Shown piece after piece: positions 54,473 to 64,000 of a DNA stretch of 64,000 nt. A program made the translations under genes and the position numbers. The DNA is from Didymella arachidicola (lineage: Eukaryota > Ascomycota > Dothideomycetes > Pleosporales > Didymellaceae), in the NCBI GenBank assembly GCA_016630955.3, contig CM049987.1:496001-560000 (forward strand). Reading direction: 5' to 3'. Each line of letters starts with the position of its first letter. Positions within the stretch are counted from its first letter, which is position 1. The notes beneath the pieces are model-generated. The model ran no database searches, was not told the DNA's origin, and saw nothing but the letters and a program-made list of their open reading frames with translations.

Positions 54473-55937
54473 ATGTCCTTCAACTACGACCGCTATGACC
54501 GCCGCCAGCCCGCGACCCGGACGCGCTCCACCTTTGGGTATGACCTGCGCGACTGCGCCCTGTGAAGACGGCGGGCTCACGTGTTGACAGCTACTGGGTG
54601 CCCCTGGTGCTGACCGTCACCGTCGCGACGGCAGGCCTGGCGGCGTGGGTGTGGTCTGAACGCCGCGACGACGAGGACGCGTCGAGCGACGACGACAACC
54701 TGAGCTACGGCGAGGAGAGCGACCGGAAGACACGGCGCGCCGCCCGCGACACCACCACCACCACTGCCAGCCATGCGCCCCTCCCCCGCGACTCGACGGG
54801 CCTGTCGCAGGGCGTCGTCGGCCAGGACGACCTGATGAGCCGCGTCCAGGGCGTCATCCGCCGCACCCCGAGCCCGCAGCAGGTCTTCGACACGGTCAGC
54901 AAGAAGACGGCCGCGGGCTGGGCGGCGGCGGGCGCGGCCCTGGCGAGCATCCGCGAGGAGGACAAGGACGACGCGTACGGCGACCACAGCCGCTGGTCCG
55001 AGGAGGCGGCCATCCGCCGCAGCGTCGAGGCCCAGGCCGCCCAGAGCAGCTCCGCCGTCGACGAGCAGGCCCGCGCCTTCGCTGCCTCTGTCCGCGGCAC
55101 CGCCAGCGCCAGCAACACGGCCGCCAAGCGGAAGACGGTCGTGCTCGTCGTGTCTGCCGAGTCGCTGATGGACGCCCACGACGACGACGGCTCCTACCGC
55201 TCTGAGAACGCCGTACGTCCACCGCCACTCCATTTCCCCCCCAAGCTCCACACTAACACCCGCCCCCACAGACCATCCTCTCCCACCTCCCCGACACCGA
55301 CTTCTCCAAAACCCGCCTCTTTGTCCTCATCTACTCGCCCGCCCTGCGCTCACACCCCACCTCCCGCAGCGCCTCCCGCAGCGCCTCCCGCGACCGCTCC
55401 TCCCCCCTCGGCTCCTCCTACAGCGCCATCAGCACACCCGCCCGCACCCCCGGCGACGAACTAACCTCCATCGACCCCCAACCCGACCACCAAGTCTACA
55501 CCCCCGCCCTCTCCGCCCGCTCCAGCGACACCCTACTGTGGAACACCCTGCACGCCCAAGCCCTCGGCCTCGTCGAACACCCCGCCATGCTCATGCCCTT
55601 CAGCACCCCCTCGGGCTTCGTGCACATGCTGCGCCACCTCGGCCCCGACCTCGTCTACCTCGTCGACGCCCTCTCCGGCCCTGACGGCCGCAACGTCGAC
55701 GATGTCAAGCGCTGGGTCGCCCAGACTGTTGTTGTCGTTGGTAGCGATGGTACCGGTCTTGGCGGCCTTGTTGATACGGACGATGAGGCGCCCCGCGGGA
55801 AGGGCAAGGGGAGCGAGCATCATGAGAGTAAGTGGTGGGAGAGTGCGGATATGGTTGGGTTGGGCAAGGGCGTTGAGGTCGTTGATGCGTCGCGGTTTGA
55901 GGATGATTTTGAGAGGAGGGTTGGGGGGAGGGAGTAG
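54473..55937 (+). CDS. Pex22-like peroxin
   Basis: Exons 54473-54537, 54591-55212 and 55272-55937 (introns of 53 and 59 nt) encode 450 residues. A short basic N-terminus ('YDRYDRRQPATRTRSTFG') is followed directly by one membrane anchor (about 23-43, 'YWVPLVLTVTVATAGLAAWVW') and a long acidic region. A helical middle segment with 'DLMSRVQGVIRRTPSPQQVFD' comes next, then a C-terminal Rossmann-like part ('RKTVVLVVSAESLMDA', 'LFVLIYSPALRS', 'GPDLVYLVDALSG', 'VDASRFEDDFERRVGG'). This layout matches the fungal peroxin-22-like family, which anchors the Pex4 ubiquitin-conjugating enzyme to peroxisomes for Pex5 recycling. The assignment rests on topology and motif memory, not on a search. A Ser-Ala-Arg repeat from a 12-bp tandem repeat occurs after the second splice. 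Confidence 0.72.
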
Positions 55938-56892
55938 GCGGGTTGTATATCCTGGTTTATGTTTATAGTTTGTGATGGGGGTATGTTGATGTTGGTATGA
56001 GTTATGCATGCTTTGTACCTTTTTGGAGACTTGGTGCGTGTCTTGATGATAAGGTGGTTCCTAAGACGATGGGCTTGGAGCTGAGCATTGGGATAATTCC
56101 GACTTGGAATGAAATGACTGCCCTACAATTGCGTGCAACTACACGCTGGTTCGGGGTTTAAGCATCCTCACTCAGCTGCACATGACTGCAGACGCGTATA
56201 TCAGGACTACACTAATACTAATCAATGGGTCAAGGTTAGGTTAAGCGTAGGTTAGCCGTAGGTCAAGCTTGCATTCTACCCCGTAGAACCCTACCTCAAC
56301 CCTACCTCGGTGTAAAAACTTATCCTACCCCAACCTTGCGCTACATAATCGTAAGCTATTCGTAAACCTAAGCCATGTGATGCGACCAAAGCTCTACCTA
56401 GGTACCCAGCCTAGATGTGGTTGCCTCTTCTGCTCTTTGCAGACGAGTTCATCGACCCACCAACCCCCACATTGTATCGATACTTGCACGAGGTTGGAGC
56501 AGAACAAGCACACCACGATATGCTGGCTCGTCATCGTGCGTTTAACGAGGGACAGAGAGCGGCCGGCAGCGACGTCTTCGACTGATCTCGAACAATGCTC
56601 AGAGCGGTCGCGATTGTCAAGAAGTCCAATCCCAATCACGCAAGAAGCCTAGAGATTTAGCCCGCAGCAAATCTTGTGCAAGCTTATTTCCATTCCACTC
56701 ACTCTGTACTTAGAATGTACCTGCATTTTGCAGCACTGAACCTGCAGCCAGATCTGGGCAGGGCTGTTGATGGCGCCTGCAGGCTGCGCACTCGCGTGCT
56801 GCACCAACCTCGTAAGCTCACAACTCAGCCTTGTTGCCTTCAACCTCAGCACTCCAAAGTTCCTCCACCACGTCTTCTCGTCAAAGCCCGCA
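55938..56892. repeat. Intergenic region with degenerate 11-bp tandem repeats of opposite polarity
   Basis: No supported gene up to the HET-domain ATG at 56893. Three imperfect 11-mers (AGGTTAAGCGT, AGGTTAGCCGT, AGGTCAAGCTT) lie at 56238-56270. About 18 bp later come two 11-mers (ACCCTACCTCA, ACCCTACCTCG) at 56288-56309, whose complement also carries the AGG core. Between them is a small palindrome TTCTACCCCGTAGAA. The pattern resembles a decayed fold-back element or subtelomere-like satellite fragment. A frame at 56377-56652 looks spurious. Confidence 0.45.
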
Positions 56893-58194
56893 ATGAGACT
56901 CCTCAATGTTCAGACTTACGAGCTTCGTACTTTCTACGGCGATCAGATCCCGCCATACGTCATTCTCTCACACACCTGGCTGCAGGACCATGAGGAAGTC
57001 ACCTTCACACATCTTCAGGATGGGACTGCGACGTGGAGTCAGCTACCTGTTGCGTGCAAGCTGATTTTCACATGTCAGCAAGCCGTCCAACAGGGTCATG
57101 CCTGGGCCTGGATTGACACCTGATGCATTGACAAGAGGAACAGCTCTGAATTATCTGAGGCCATCAACTCAATGTTCCAATGGTACAAGCGTGCAGAGAT
57201 CTGCTGTGCCTATCTGACAGACATTGACCTCAAGCAAGGCGATGATTACCTCAACAGTCGTTGGTGGACCCGTGCATGGACACTCCAGGAACTCATTGCA
57301 CCGTTGACCGTTGATTTCTTTGACATGGGCTGGAATTATATCTGTTCCAAAGCAATTCAAGCAGCTCAAATATCAACGCGCTTCTCTATCGACGAGACAA
57401 TTCTACACGAACCAAGCGCCATACATAACAAATCGGTCGCGCAACGCATGTCCTGGGCTGCGCACCGACGGGCCAGTCGAACGGAGGACCTCGCATACTC
57501 CCTACTTGGCATCTTCGATATCAACATGACGATGCAGTATGGAGAAGGCAACGGGGCTTTTGTAAGACTGCAGAAGGAGATCATAATCCCATCCTCGAAA
57601 GGTGTCGCTACTTTCTTGATTGCTAGTGAGCTTGCTATCAAAACCAAGAGCATGCAGATATACATTCACACTCTCGCTCGGATTATGCAAAATCAGCCGA
57701 CTGAGTACCAACACATCCTCATCTTGAAGCGCCGAACAGACCAGATCTCGGAAGTGAGCTTTCTGGACAGCGACAAATGGCGCATCACCGAAAGAGATCC
57801 CGGCACCTTCTTGTGTAGCAGTTGTTCATACAGGGAGGGCCCACCGGGACTTTTGCTCCCGTATCCCACAAGGGCCAGCGGGCGATATTTATTCGTTTCC
57901 GCTTCGATCAGAAGGGCTGCGGATGAAGACGACCTGCTTAAGCTGACTTGCACCTCTGATCGCATGTATGATGCCGAGCTGACATCGAAAACCGAGTTGC
58001 TTTCTGCGGGGCATCAGTGTATCGATATCATGATTCCAGGTGAGCCAGTAGCGATCTGCGCAAAGCTTGAGACCAGGTTCATCTACAACCAATCGGTGTC
58101 AACGTTGACCCTCTACGATCAAACGTACCCGGCTGACGATGGCGAAGACGACGACGTGAATAGCGCATGCTCGAATGAGGTGTATGTAGCATGA
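56893..58194 (+). pseudogene. HET-domain (heterokaryon incompatibility) gene with a premature TGA
   Basis: The frame from ATG 56893 starts as a HET domain: 'MRLLNVQTYELRTFYGDQIP' then 'YVILSHTWL'. It proceeds through 'AWAWIDT' and hits TGA at 57121-57123 (codon 77), exactly where the family has the 'WIDTCCIDK' core. Reading on in the same frame gives 'CIDKRNSSELSEAINSMFQW', 'AYLTDID', 'SRWWTRAWTLQELIAP', 'EDLAYSLLGIFDINMTMQYG' and a long C-terminal part to 58194, so only one codon is changed, most simply TGC or TGT to TGA. HET-domain proteins trigger cell death on fusion of unlike strains. This allele is probably non-functional unless the stop is read through. No intron can remove the TGA while keeping the core. 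433 residues would result if read through. Confidence 0.85.
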
Positions 58195-59791
58195 TATGAA
58201 TTAGTTCGCTGCTTGCCATTGGCTTTCACTGACACTGCTTCGTTCTGAACCTCAACCCCACTTATGGGTCTCGTCGCTTCGAAACTTCTGATGCTCGTCA
58301 CTTCAAGAACGATCGGACCCAAGCCGATCCCGTGCAGTGAGATTCAACATAGTGTCTCAATCTTGATGCATTTTCCAGCCTGTCGCTACGTGTGAATCTG
58401 TCCACTTCTCAAATATGCGCACCAGACGCTGCACTGATGGCCACAAATCTAGAATTTCCATGTTGTATTGTCTGCAGGGCGGCTCATTGAGACCGCAATA
58501 TCGAATGCGGCATTCCATACATGGCAGATGTAGCACCTCGCGTGCCAATGCATCACCAACGTAAGGAGTACAGCGATTAATCTCTTCGGCCCAGAAGTGG
58601 CCCTGGTAGATCAAGCATCCCCTTCTCGTCGCAAACGTGGAATTTCGTTAGCTTTCCTACTGCGATTACCGAGCTTTCATCAAGGACACACGATACTACA
58701 AGTCATGTCGAAAAATTCCAATCAAAGAGCCAAAGTCAAACTTTTTCTTTGCAGACTAAACACACCTCCCCGCCTCACAGCAAGAGCATTCGCGGAAAGT
58801 AAACCCATCGACGGCAATAGCGAATCATCAGTGTCACACGCCCTGATAGAAGCGGTGCTCCACGTCCGAATCGCGGCACCGATTGTGTCGCGCATGCACA
58901 GATAACGGCACGCGAGTGAGGAGGCAGGATCTCGACCTGAGGCTTACATACACTGGACCATTGTTGTACTATTCGTGCTGTCAGTGTGGTAGATCTAATA
59001 AAGTGAACGCCGTTACGAAGCGCGGTGTGTTATATATTACACGTCGGAATCCGCGGTAGGGAGGACAGGACAGGAGGGATTGGGATGTTCTGATAGCTAC
59101 ATGAGAGCTGTTGTAGTGTTTTGGGGTGATGCTGTGGGGCATGGTATTTGACTGACTGACTGGGCCAACATACAAGAAACAGAAACTAACCCTGCAATTC
59201 CGCTCTGATGCGAGGAAAAGCAGACCTGACCCCCCCCATCTCTCACCCGCGCCTTCGCGTCCCTCGTAGAAAGCTGTTTGGAGCATAGACTACACGCGCG
59301 GCATCCAGCACTCTGTGATTTGTGTATTGTACGAACCCTGTTATATACTCAAGTTGCTGTATTTATACCCTGGCTACGTAATCTATCTATTCATTCTACC
59401 GGGTGATGGGAGGGGGTGGTGGTGTTGTACTAACCAAGTGCTTCGTATTCTAGATTGTTGTATTCCAGAGGATAGAAGGGAAAGTGTGGTTCTAGCCAGA
59501 GGATTGCTCACCGTCCCCCGTAATGGATGGTTGTTCTGAGATATGCGGACGGGTGATGTGAGGGGGTGTTGTTATGCTCTGGAGGGGTGGGGATGTTGTG
59601 AGGGGGGTGATTTGGTAATGGGTAGGGTATGGATAAGAGTGTGAGAGGAGGGGGTATGATGAATGCCGTTGAAATCGGATTGGGAGGACATCAGATACAG
59701 GGACGCGCCAAACCCACAAGCACAGTGCACATGGAAGGACCATGTCATCTGCAAGCGTTTACTATCGTACAACAGAAGACGGGTATCAAGC
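58195..59791. other. Intergenic region, 1.6 kb, with G-rich stretch near the PSD1 3' end
   Basis: A minus-strand frame at 58357-58614 (85 codons, cysteine-containing 'LPCMECRIRYCGLNEPPC') is the only one with a structured look, but it has no partner exon and no family. From about 59400 to 59650 the + strand is rich in runs of three to six G (for example 59406-59430 and 59597-59606) and would be the 3' flank of PSD1 on the other strand. TGAC is repeated three times near 59150-59160. Confidence 0.35.
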
Positions 59792-61468
59792 TCACCGCTG
59801 CACCTCATGCACGACCCCCAGCGCCTCGCCAACCTTGACCTTCATTCCCTGCTTGATGTTCCACTCAAACCCGCCATTCCGCGTCCCGTGATACCCCTCA
59901 TCGAGACTCGGCCTCACACCCTTCGGCGCCTCGAAAACAAGCACAATCGTGCTGCCGAGCTGAAACCCGCCCATTTCCTCGCCGCGGCGCAGCGAGTGCC
60001 CGCCAAGCACAGTGCTCGCATTGCGGTAGCTCGCCTCGGCGAAGCCCGAATACGGCTCGCCCCTCGCCTTTGCGAGTTCGGCGGCGCGGTCGGCGGCGGT
60101 GTCGGTGGTGAGGCTGTTTGTGCGCAGCTCGCGGTCGAAGTTGATCTTGATGGAGCCGACGTTTGTGGCGCCGACGGGGGTGTAGGAGAAGAAGCCCCAG
60201 CGCCAGCGGCCGAGCAGGACGACGCGCTCGTTGAGGGTGAAGAGGCCGGGCATGGTGCGCTGCAGGTAGGGCGAGACGGAGTAGAGTTCGCCGGCGAAGT
60301 GGCGGCGGGATTCGACGACCCAGGAGACGGGGGAGTGGAAGCGGTGGTAGTCGCCCGGAGCGAGGTAGATGACGCAGTAGTAGAGGGCGGTGGGTGTTTT
60401 CTGGGATGCGGGGGCCCACCAGGGACGTGCGGATTCGGAGAGGGCGAGGTCGGCGCGGACTTCTGCTTCTGAGGACGGGGCGGAGTGGGTGGACTGGTCG
60501 GTGGGCATTTCGGCTGGTTTGCCGCCCTTGGGCCAGGGGCCGGAGAAGAGGTTGGGGAGGGTGTAGGAGATGCCGTTGACGTTTGCGAATTCTTCGTCGG
60601 CGCGGACGACGTCTTCGTGGTCTTTCGGCGTTTTGATGTGCTCTGAGGTTCGCACCTGGGAGTCTGCTATGTTGTCTTGGGGCTTTGACGGGCGATTGGA
60701 GCCGAGGAGGGCGTCGAGGCTGTACGTCACGCCCTTGACCTGCTCGACTTCGCCGTGCTCGATGGTGCCGAACTGGATGACCTTGCCATCGGCGGGCGAG
60801 AGCACAGCGTTGGGGTTGGGGTCAAGCGGACGGGCGCCGGGCTTGAGGGTGCGGTAGAAGAAGGCGGCGAGGTTGGGGTAGACGTGCAGGTCCGGCTCTG
60901 AGACTTCACTGAGGCTGTATGGTGTCAGTCCCGTGACCATTATACAGCAGATCAAGGTCGACACTTACTTGACGCCGAAGATGAACGAGTACAGCTTGAA
61001 GCCAGGCACGCGGAGGTAGTAGGGGATGTCGATCTCGTTGAACCTCCCCCAGAGGCGCGAGAGAGCCTTCAGCGGCAGCGTCGACATGACCTGCACCGTC
61101 CACGGCCCGCTCGGTCGTATGCGCTCCCGCTTCTTGGGACGGCCCTGCGGATCGACATCCTCGCCGCGGTCCAGCTCCGTCTGCGTGTGCTTCTCGCGCC
61201 GCTGGATGCGATAGAGCTGGAAGGCGCCCAGGAAGCCGACGCCGAGGGCAATTGGGATGGGCTCCCACTTGATCTTGGTCTTCCCGAGCGCTGCGCCCAG
61301 CCTCGACCGGAACGACTCTTTCCTGTGCTGCTGCTCGTGGACGCGACGGGACGAGGAGAAGTTGCGCGGCACGTTAGGGGCGCGGGCACGGGCGCAGGCA
61401 GGCGGGAATGCTGCAGGCCGCCGTCGGGTGGAGGCTCGGATGAGCTGGCGGTAGCAGGTCAAGGCCAT
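59792..61468 (-). CDS. PSD1: Mitochondrial phosphatidylserine decarboxylase proenzyme
   Basis: Minus-strand exons 61468-60969 and 60914-59792 (54-nt intron, GTAAGT...ATACAG) encode 540 residues. The N-terminus is Arg/Ala-rich, like a mitochondrial presequence, followed by one membrane segment ('IPIALGVGFLGAFQLY', about residues 71-86). The enzyme core has 'SPADGKV', 'YLAPGDYHRFHSPV', and 'FQLGSTIVLVFEAP', where Ser488 in the LGST motif is the autocatalytic cleavage site that creates the pyruvoyl group. The alpha chain is therefore residues 488-540. It converts phosphatidylserine to phosphatidylethanolamine in the inner mitochondrial membrane. An insertion of about 80 residues after 'SLDALLG', before 'YYCVIYLAPGD', is common in fungal Psd1. 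Divergent from the HERP-like gene with 455 bp between. Confidence 0.94.
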
Positions 61469-61923
61469 GGCTACTGCATCTACTGTGGGCGTTCACTGTT
61501 TGCTCCCCTCTGCAACTGCGAGAGAATCGCTCTGGCTGCTGGCGGGCAGACGGATGACGCGCGGGCGTCGAGCGAGAAGCAGGACGTCTTTTCACAGCCA
61601 ATGACGTCGAGGCGGCGGCGGCGACCCACGTCAACCTCGGAGGAGCTGTCGGCGACCACGGAACCTCTTCGCGTCGCGTGCAGCTGTCGTCGAGCCCTAC
61701 CATACTCTGGTGACTGGTGACTGCCTCTAGGAACATGCTGCAGGCCTAGCGATTGTATTCACTGCGACTGTTTTCACGTGCTTCACTTCACTGCGATTGC
61801 TTCCTGGTCGCAAATGGCAGGACGGCGCTGACCGGAGCGGGCTGTAAACGCAACGTATACAAACACGCAACAGCACGCTCACTCCGACCACACCACAGCT
61901 CTACTGGCCCTTGCTGAGACACC
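61469..61923. promoter_or_regulatory. Divergent promoter, PSD1 / HERP-like gene
   Basis: The 455-bp spacer between two divergent starts contains a CACGTG hexamer at 61775-61780, a bHLH/bZIP-type site about 145 bp upstream of the HERP-like ATG. TGCTTCACTTCACTGCGATTG-like repeated words surround it. Function as a shared promoter is inferred. The binding factor is not known. Confidence 0.4.
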
Positions 61924-64000
61924 ATGGCGGAGGAAACGGTGGCCATCAACCTCAAGGTGCTGTCGCCGTCTAGCGAGATCGAGGGCGGCATCCATCTGCA
62001 AGCCCTGCCCGCATCGACTACCGTGAGAGAGCTCCGCCTCAAGATCCAGGATGCCGCGGCTTCCCGGCCAGGCCCTGAGCGCATGCGCCTGATCTACCGG
62101 GGCAAGGTCGTTGCGAATGACGCCGATACGCTGGAGACGGTCTTCGGTGCAGACAACGTAGGTGGTCGAGCGCTGACGGTCATGTGCATGTGGCAGCTAA
62201 CTGGAGCTCCAGCTGCGCGAATCCAAAGACCAAAGCCTGCATCTAGTACTACGGGAGCTACCCCAAGCTCCCTCGACATCGTCTTCGCCAGGTCCACGCA
62301 CTGCCTCTGCCCCGCCCAATCCATTCCGTCCAGCCCAAGCACCGCTTCCAGCAAGTCCACTCCAGACGAACCCCTTCCGAGCCATACCAGAGCCTCGACC
62401 AAGCTCGCAGCCACAACTTGGGCCACAACCGCCTCATCACCACCACCATGCGCATCATGCACACGTCCACCACCACCACCGTGTGCAGCAGCCACTCAAC
62501 CCGCTCGGTCCCATTGGCACCATTCCACTCCCACCCCAGATGCAGCAGCAGATTGCACACGCACTAGGCCAACGCCTTGCTCCCGTACCTGTGCCAGCTG
62601 CAGATGCACCGCCGACCGACGGACCTACGCCCAGGCCTGCGTCGACAGAAGGAGCAGCCGCACCTCCACCAGGCGTACTTCCACCTGGATTCGGTGGGCT
62701 GCCAGCCCCGACTGGCCGGACGGTACGCCAAGAGGGCATTGGTCCAAACGGCGCGCGCTGGTCCGTCACATACAACGACTTCACCGCAAACATGCCTCTG
62801 CGACCTGGACAGCCATCCATGCCCCGACCAGCTCCGTTTGCTGTTGCACCCCGCCCCTTCGGTTCGCCTGCACCAGGTGGGGTAACCGTGCCGCTAAGCT
62901 GGCTCTTACCGCGACTCCGAGGAACCCTGCAGGAGGCTGCTCGAGAGGTGGACAACGTTCGAACGTTGCTTGCCCCATCTGCCGTCGAAGACGCACTGTC
63001 GAGTGCCCAGTCTCCGTCTGGTGCTTCAACGTTCCCAAGCTGGCGCGCTGAGCGTATACGAGAACACTTGCGCACCATTACGTTCAACCTGAACATGGTG
63101 GAGAGTGGACTCTCCGACCCAGCCATGCAGCTCAACATGGACGTGATCGCGCTGCGTCAGGCAGCTGGCGAGGTCAGAAGACAAGCGAATGAGTTCAGCA
63201 GAACGCTAGACGTACAAGAAGCCAGGACTAGGGCGGACTTGACACAATCCTCTTCACCCAGCACATCAGCCGCTGCAGCTTCTGACCCCTTGGTTGCAAT
63301 GGCCTCGGCCGCGACAAGAACTCTGCCCGCTGACGCACCTCTAGAACTGTTCCTACTCTCGAGCCCTCAAGGACCAGTCGGCGTTCTGTTCGACCAGCGG
63401 GGAACCTACACCACCGCCCCGTTCACAACAAGCCCCTCCACTCCGGCCTTTATTGAACAGTTCAATCAGAATCGTCAGCTCATCGCCAATCTGGGCCAGC
63501 AGATCGTGCAGAGCTCTCACAATCTACATAACCAGCTGGGCAGCGCTCAACCCACACCGACACAACAGCCCGGCCAGGCACTTGCAGAACAACCACCTCT
63601 CGACGACGCAGCTGCTCAACAAGTCATCCAGAACATCATCCAGAACCGCGACGAGCGTCAAGCCGCAAACGCGCCCCCCAATGCCCCAGCTGAAAACGAG
63701 CGCGTCGTCAATATAGCAGGCCATCTCTGGCTCATCTTCAAACTCGCATGCTTCGTCTACGTCTTCGCCGGCGGCGGCGGCTGGTACAGACCGCTCATGC
63801 TGGGCAGCATCGCCATCATCGTGTACATTGTGCAGCTCGGCGTCTTCGAGCAGCAATTCAACGTCGTGCGCCGCCACTTCGAGGCCCTGCTGCCGAACCC
63901 CGAACGTGTCGCACAGGGCCGCAACGGTACAGACCAGCCAAACGCTGCAGAGGCGAGGCGCAATGTCACGCCTGAAGAAGCTGCACGTAGACTGCTGTTG
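61924..64000 (+). CDS. Ubiquitin-like-domain membrane protein, HERP-like (3' truncated by the window)
   Basis: Exon 1 is 61924-62157 and exon 2 starts at 62213 after a 55-nt intron (GTAGGT...CTCCAG). The frame is open to the window end, giving at least 674 residues. An N-terminal ubiquitin-like domain (about 7-95; 'VAINLKVLSPSSEIEGGIHL', 'TTVRELRLKIQDA', 'MRLIYRGKVVANDADTLETVFG', then 'LHLVLRELP' after the splice) is followed by a Pro/Gln-rich linker with a striking His-rich run near residues 155-175. A C-terminal pair of membrane segments begins at about 581 ('GHLWLIFKLACFVYVFAGGGG' and 'MLGSIAIIVYIVQLGVF'). This order resembles HERP-type ER proteins working with ER-associated degradation. 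Family membership is inferred. The stop codon lies beyond 64000. Confidence 0.8.

Noticed and set aside
58357..58614. 85-codon cysteine-containing minus-strand frame
   Set aside because: It has a protein-like look, but no partner exon, promoter or family was found.
62455..63138. 227-codon minus-strand frame opposite the HERP-like gene
   Set aside because: Composition is Gly/Ala/Pro-rich, as expected of an antisense shadow. The + strand frame has a ubiquitin-like domain and membrane helices.

Overview
The window looks like nuclear DNA of a filamentous ascomycete (Pezizomycotina; Dothideomycetes is my best guess, not proven). Protein genes on both strands are broken by short introns of about 41-106 nt with GT...AG ends and CTRAC-type branch sites. 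The gene content is typical of such fungi: three Zn2Cys6 transcription factors, a HET-domain gene, a multi-pass rhodopsin-like membrane protein, a GH76 cell-wall mannanase and an ATG27 homologue. Exon boundaries below were set by hand from splice signals and reading-frame continuity. Every multi-exon model given as coding keeps frame across its introns.

Layout. 1.4-10 kb is an accessory block: a DUF1989 protein (-), a short-chain dehydrogenase (+), a Zn2Cys6 regulator (+), a SAM-dependent O-methyltransferase (-) and a rhodopsin-like membrane protein (+). It resembles a small secondary-metabolism tailoring cluster, but no polyketide, peptide or terpene synthase is present. 10.8-28.5 kb is mostly conserved: an RBR/IBR-type protein (-), the ribosome-biogenesis helicase Drs1 (+), phosphatidylinositol synthase (+), Atg27 (+), an F-box protein (-), a PARP with BRCT and WGR domains (+), a Zn2Cys6 regulator (-) and a DFG5/DCW1-like GH76 protein (+).

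28.5-52 kb is gene-poor and more accessory. It holds a small spliced signal-peptide/membrane protein, an Xaa-Pro aminopeptidase with a roughly 320-residue disordered C-terminal extension, another Zn2Cys6 regulator, a decayed MFS transporter, a RING protein (-), an isochorismatase-like hydrolase (-), an unusual peroxiredoxin-like protein and two unrecognised proteins. One of the unrecognised proteins is interrupted by a frameshift at a six-G run. 52-64 kb is GC-rich housekeeping DNA: eIF2B gamma (-) divergent from a Pex22-like peroxin (+), and mitochondrial phosphatidylserine decarboxylase (-) divergent from a HERP-like ubiquitin-domain membrane protein (+, running off the window end). A HET-domain gene with an in-frame TGA lies between these two pairs.

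Functional themes are phospholipid synthesis (PIS1 and PSD1), organelle and autophagy functions (Pex22-like, Atg27, HERP-like), ubiquitin-type factors (RBR, RING, F-box) and gene regulation. I found no convincing tRNA, rRNA, CRISPR array or intact transposon. The most interesting items are the three broken genes (HET, MFS, the frameshifted protein), the aminopeptidase fusion, the backbone-less tailoring cluster and several small genes or ORFs that a length cut-off would miss.
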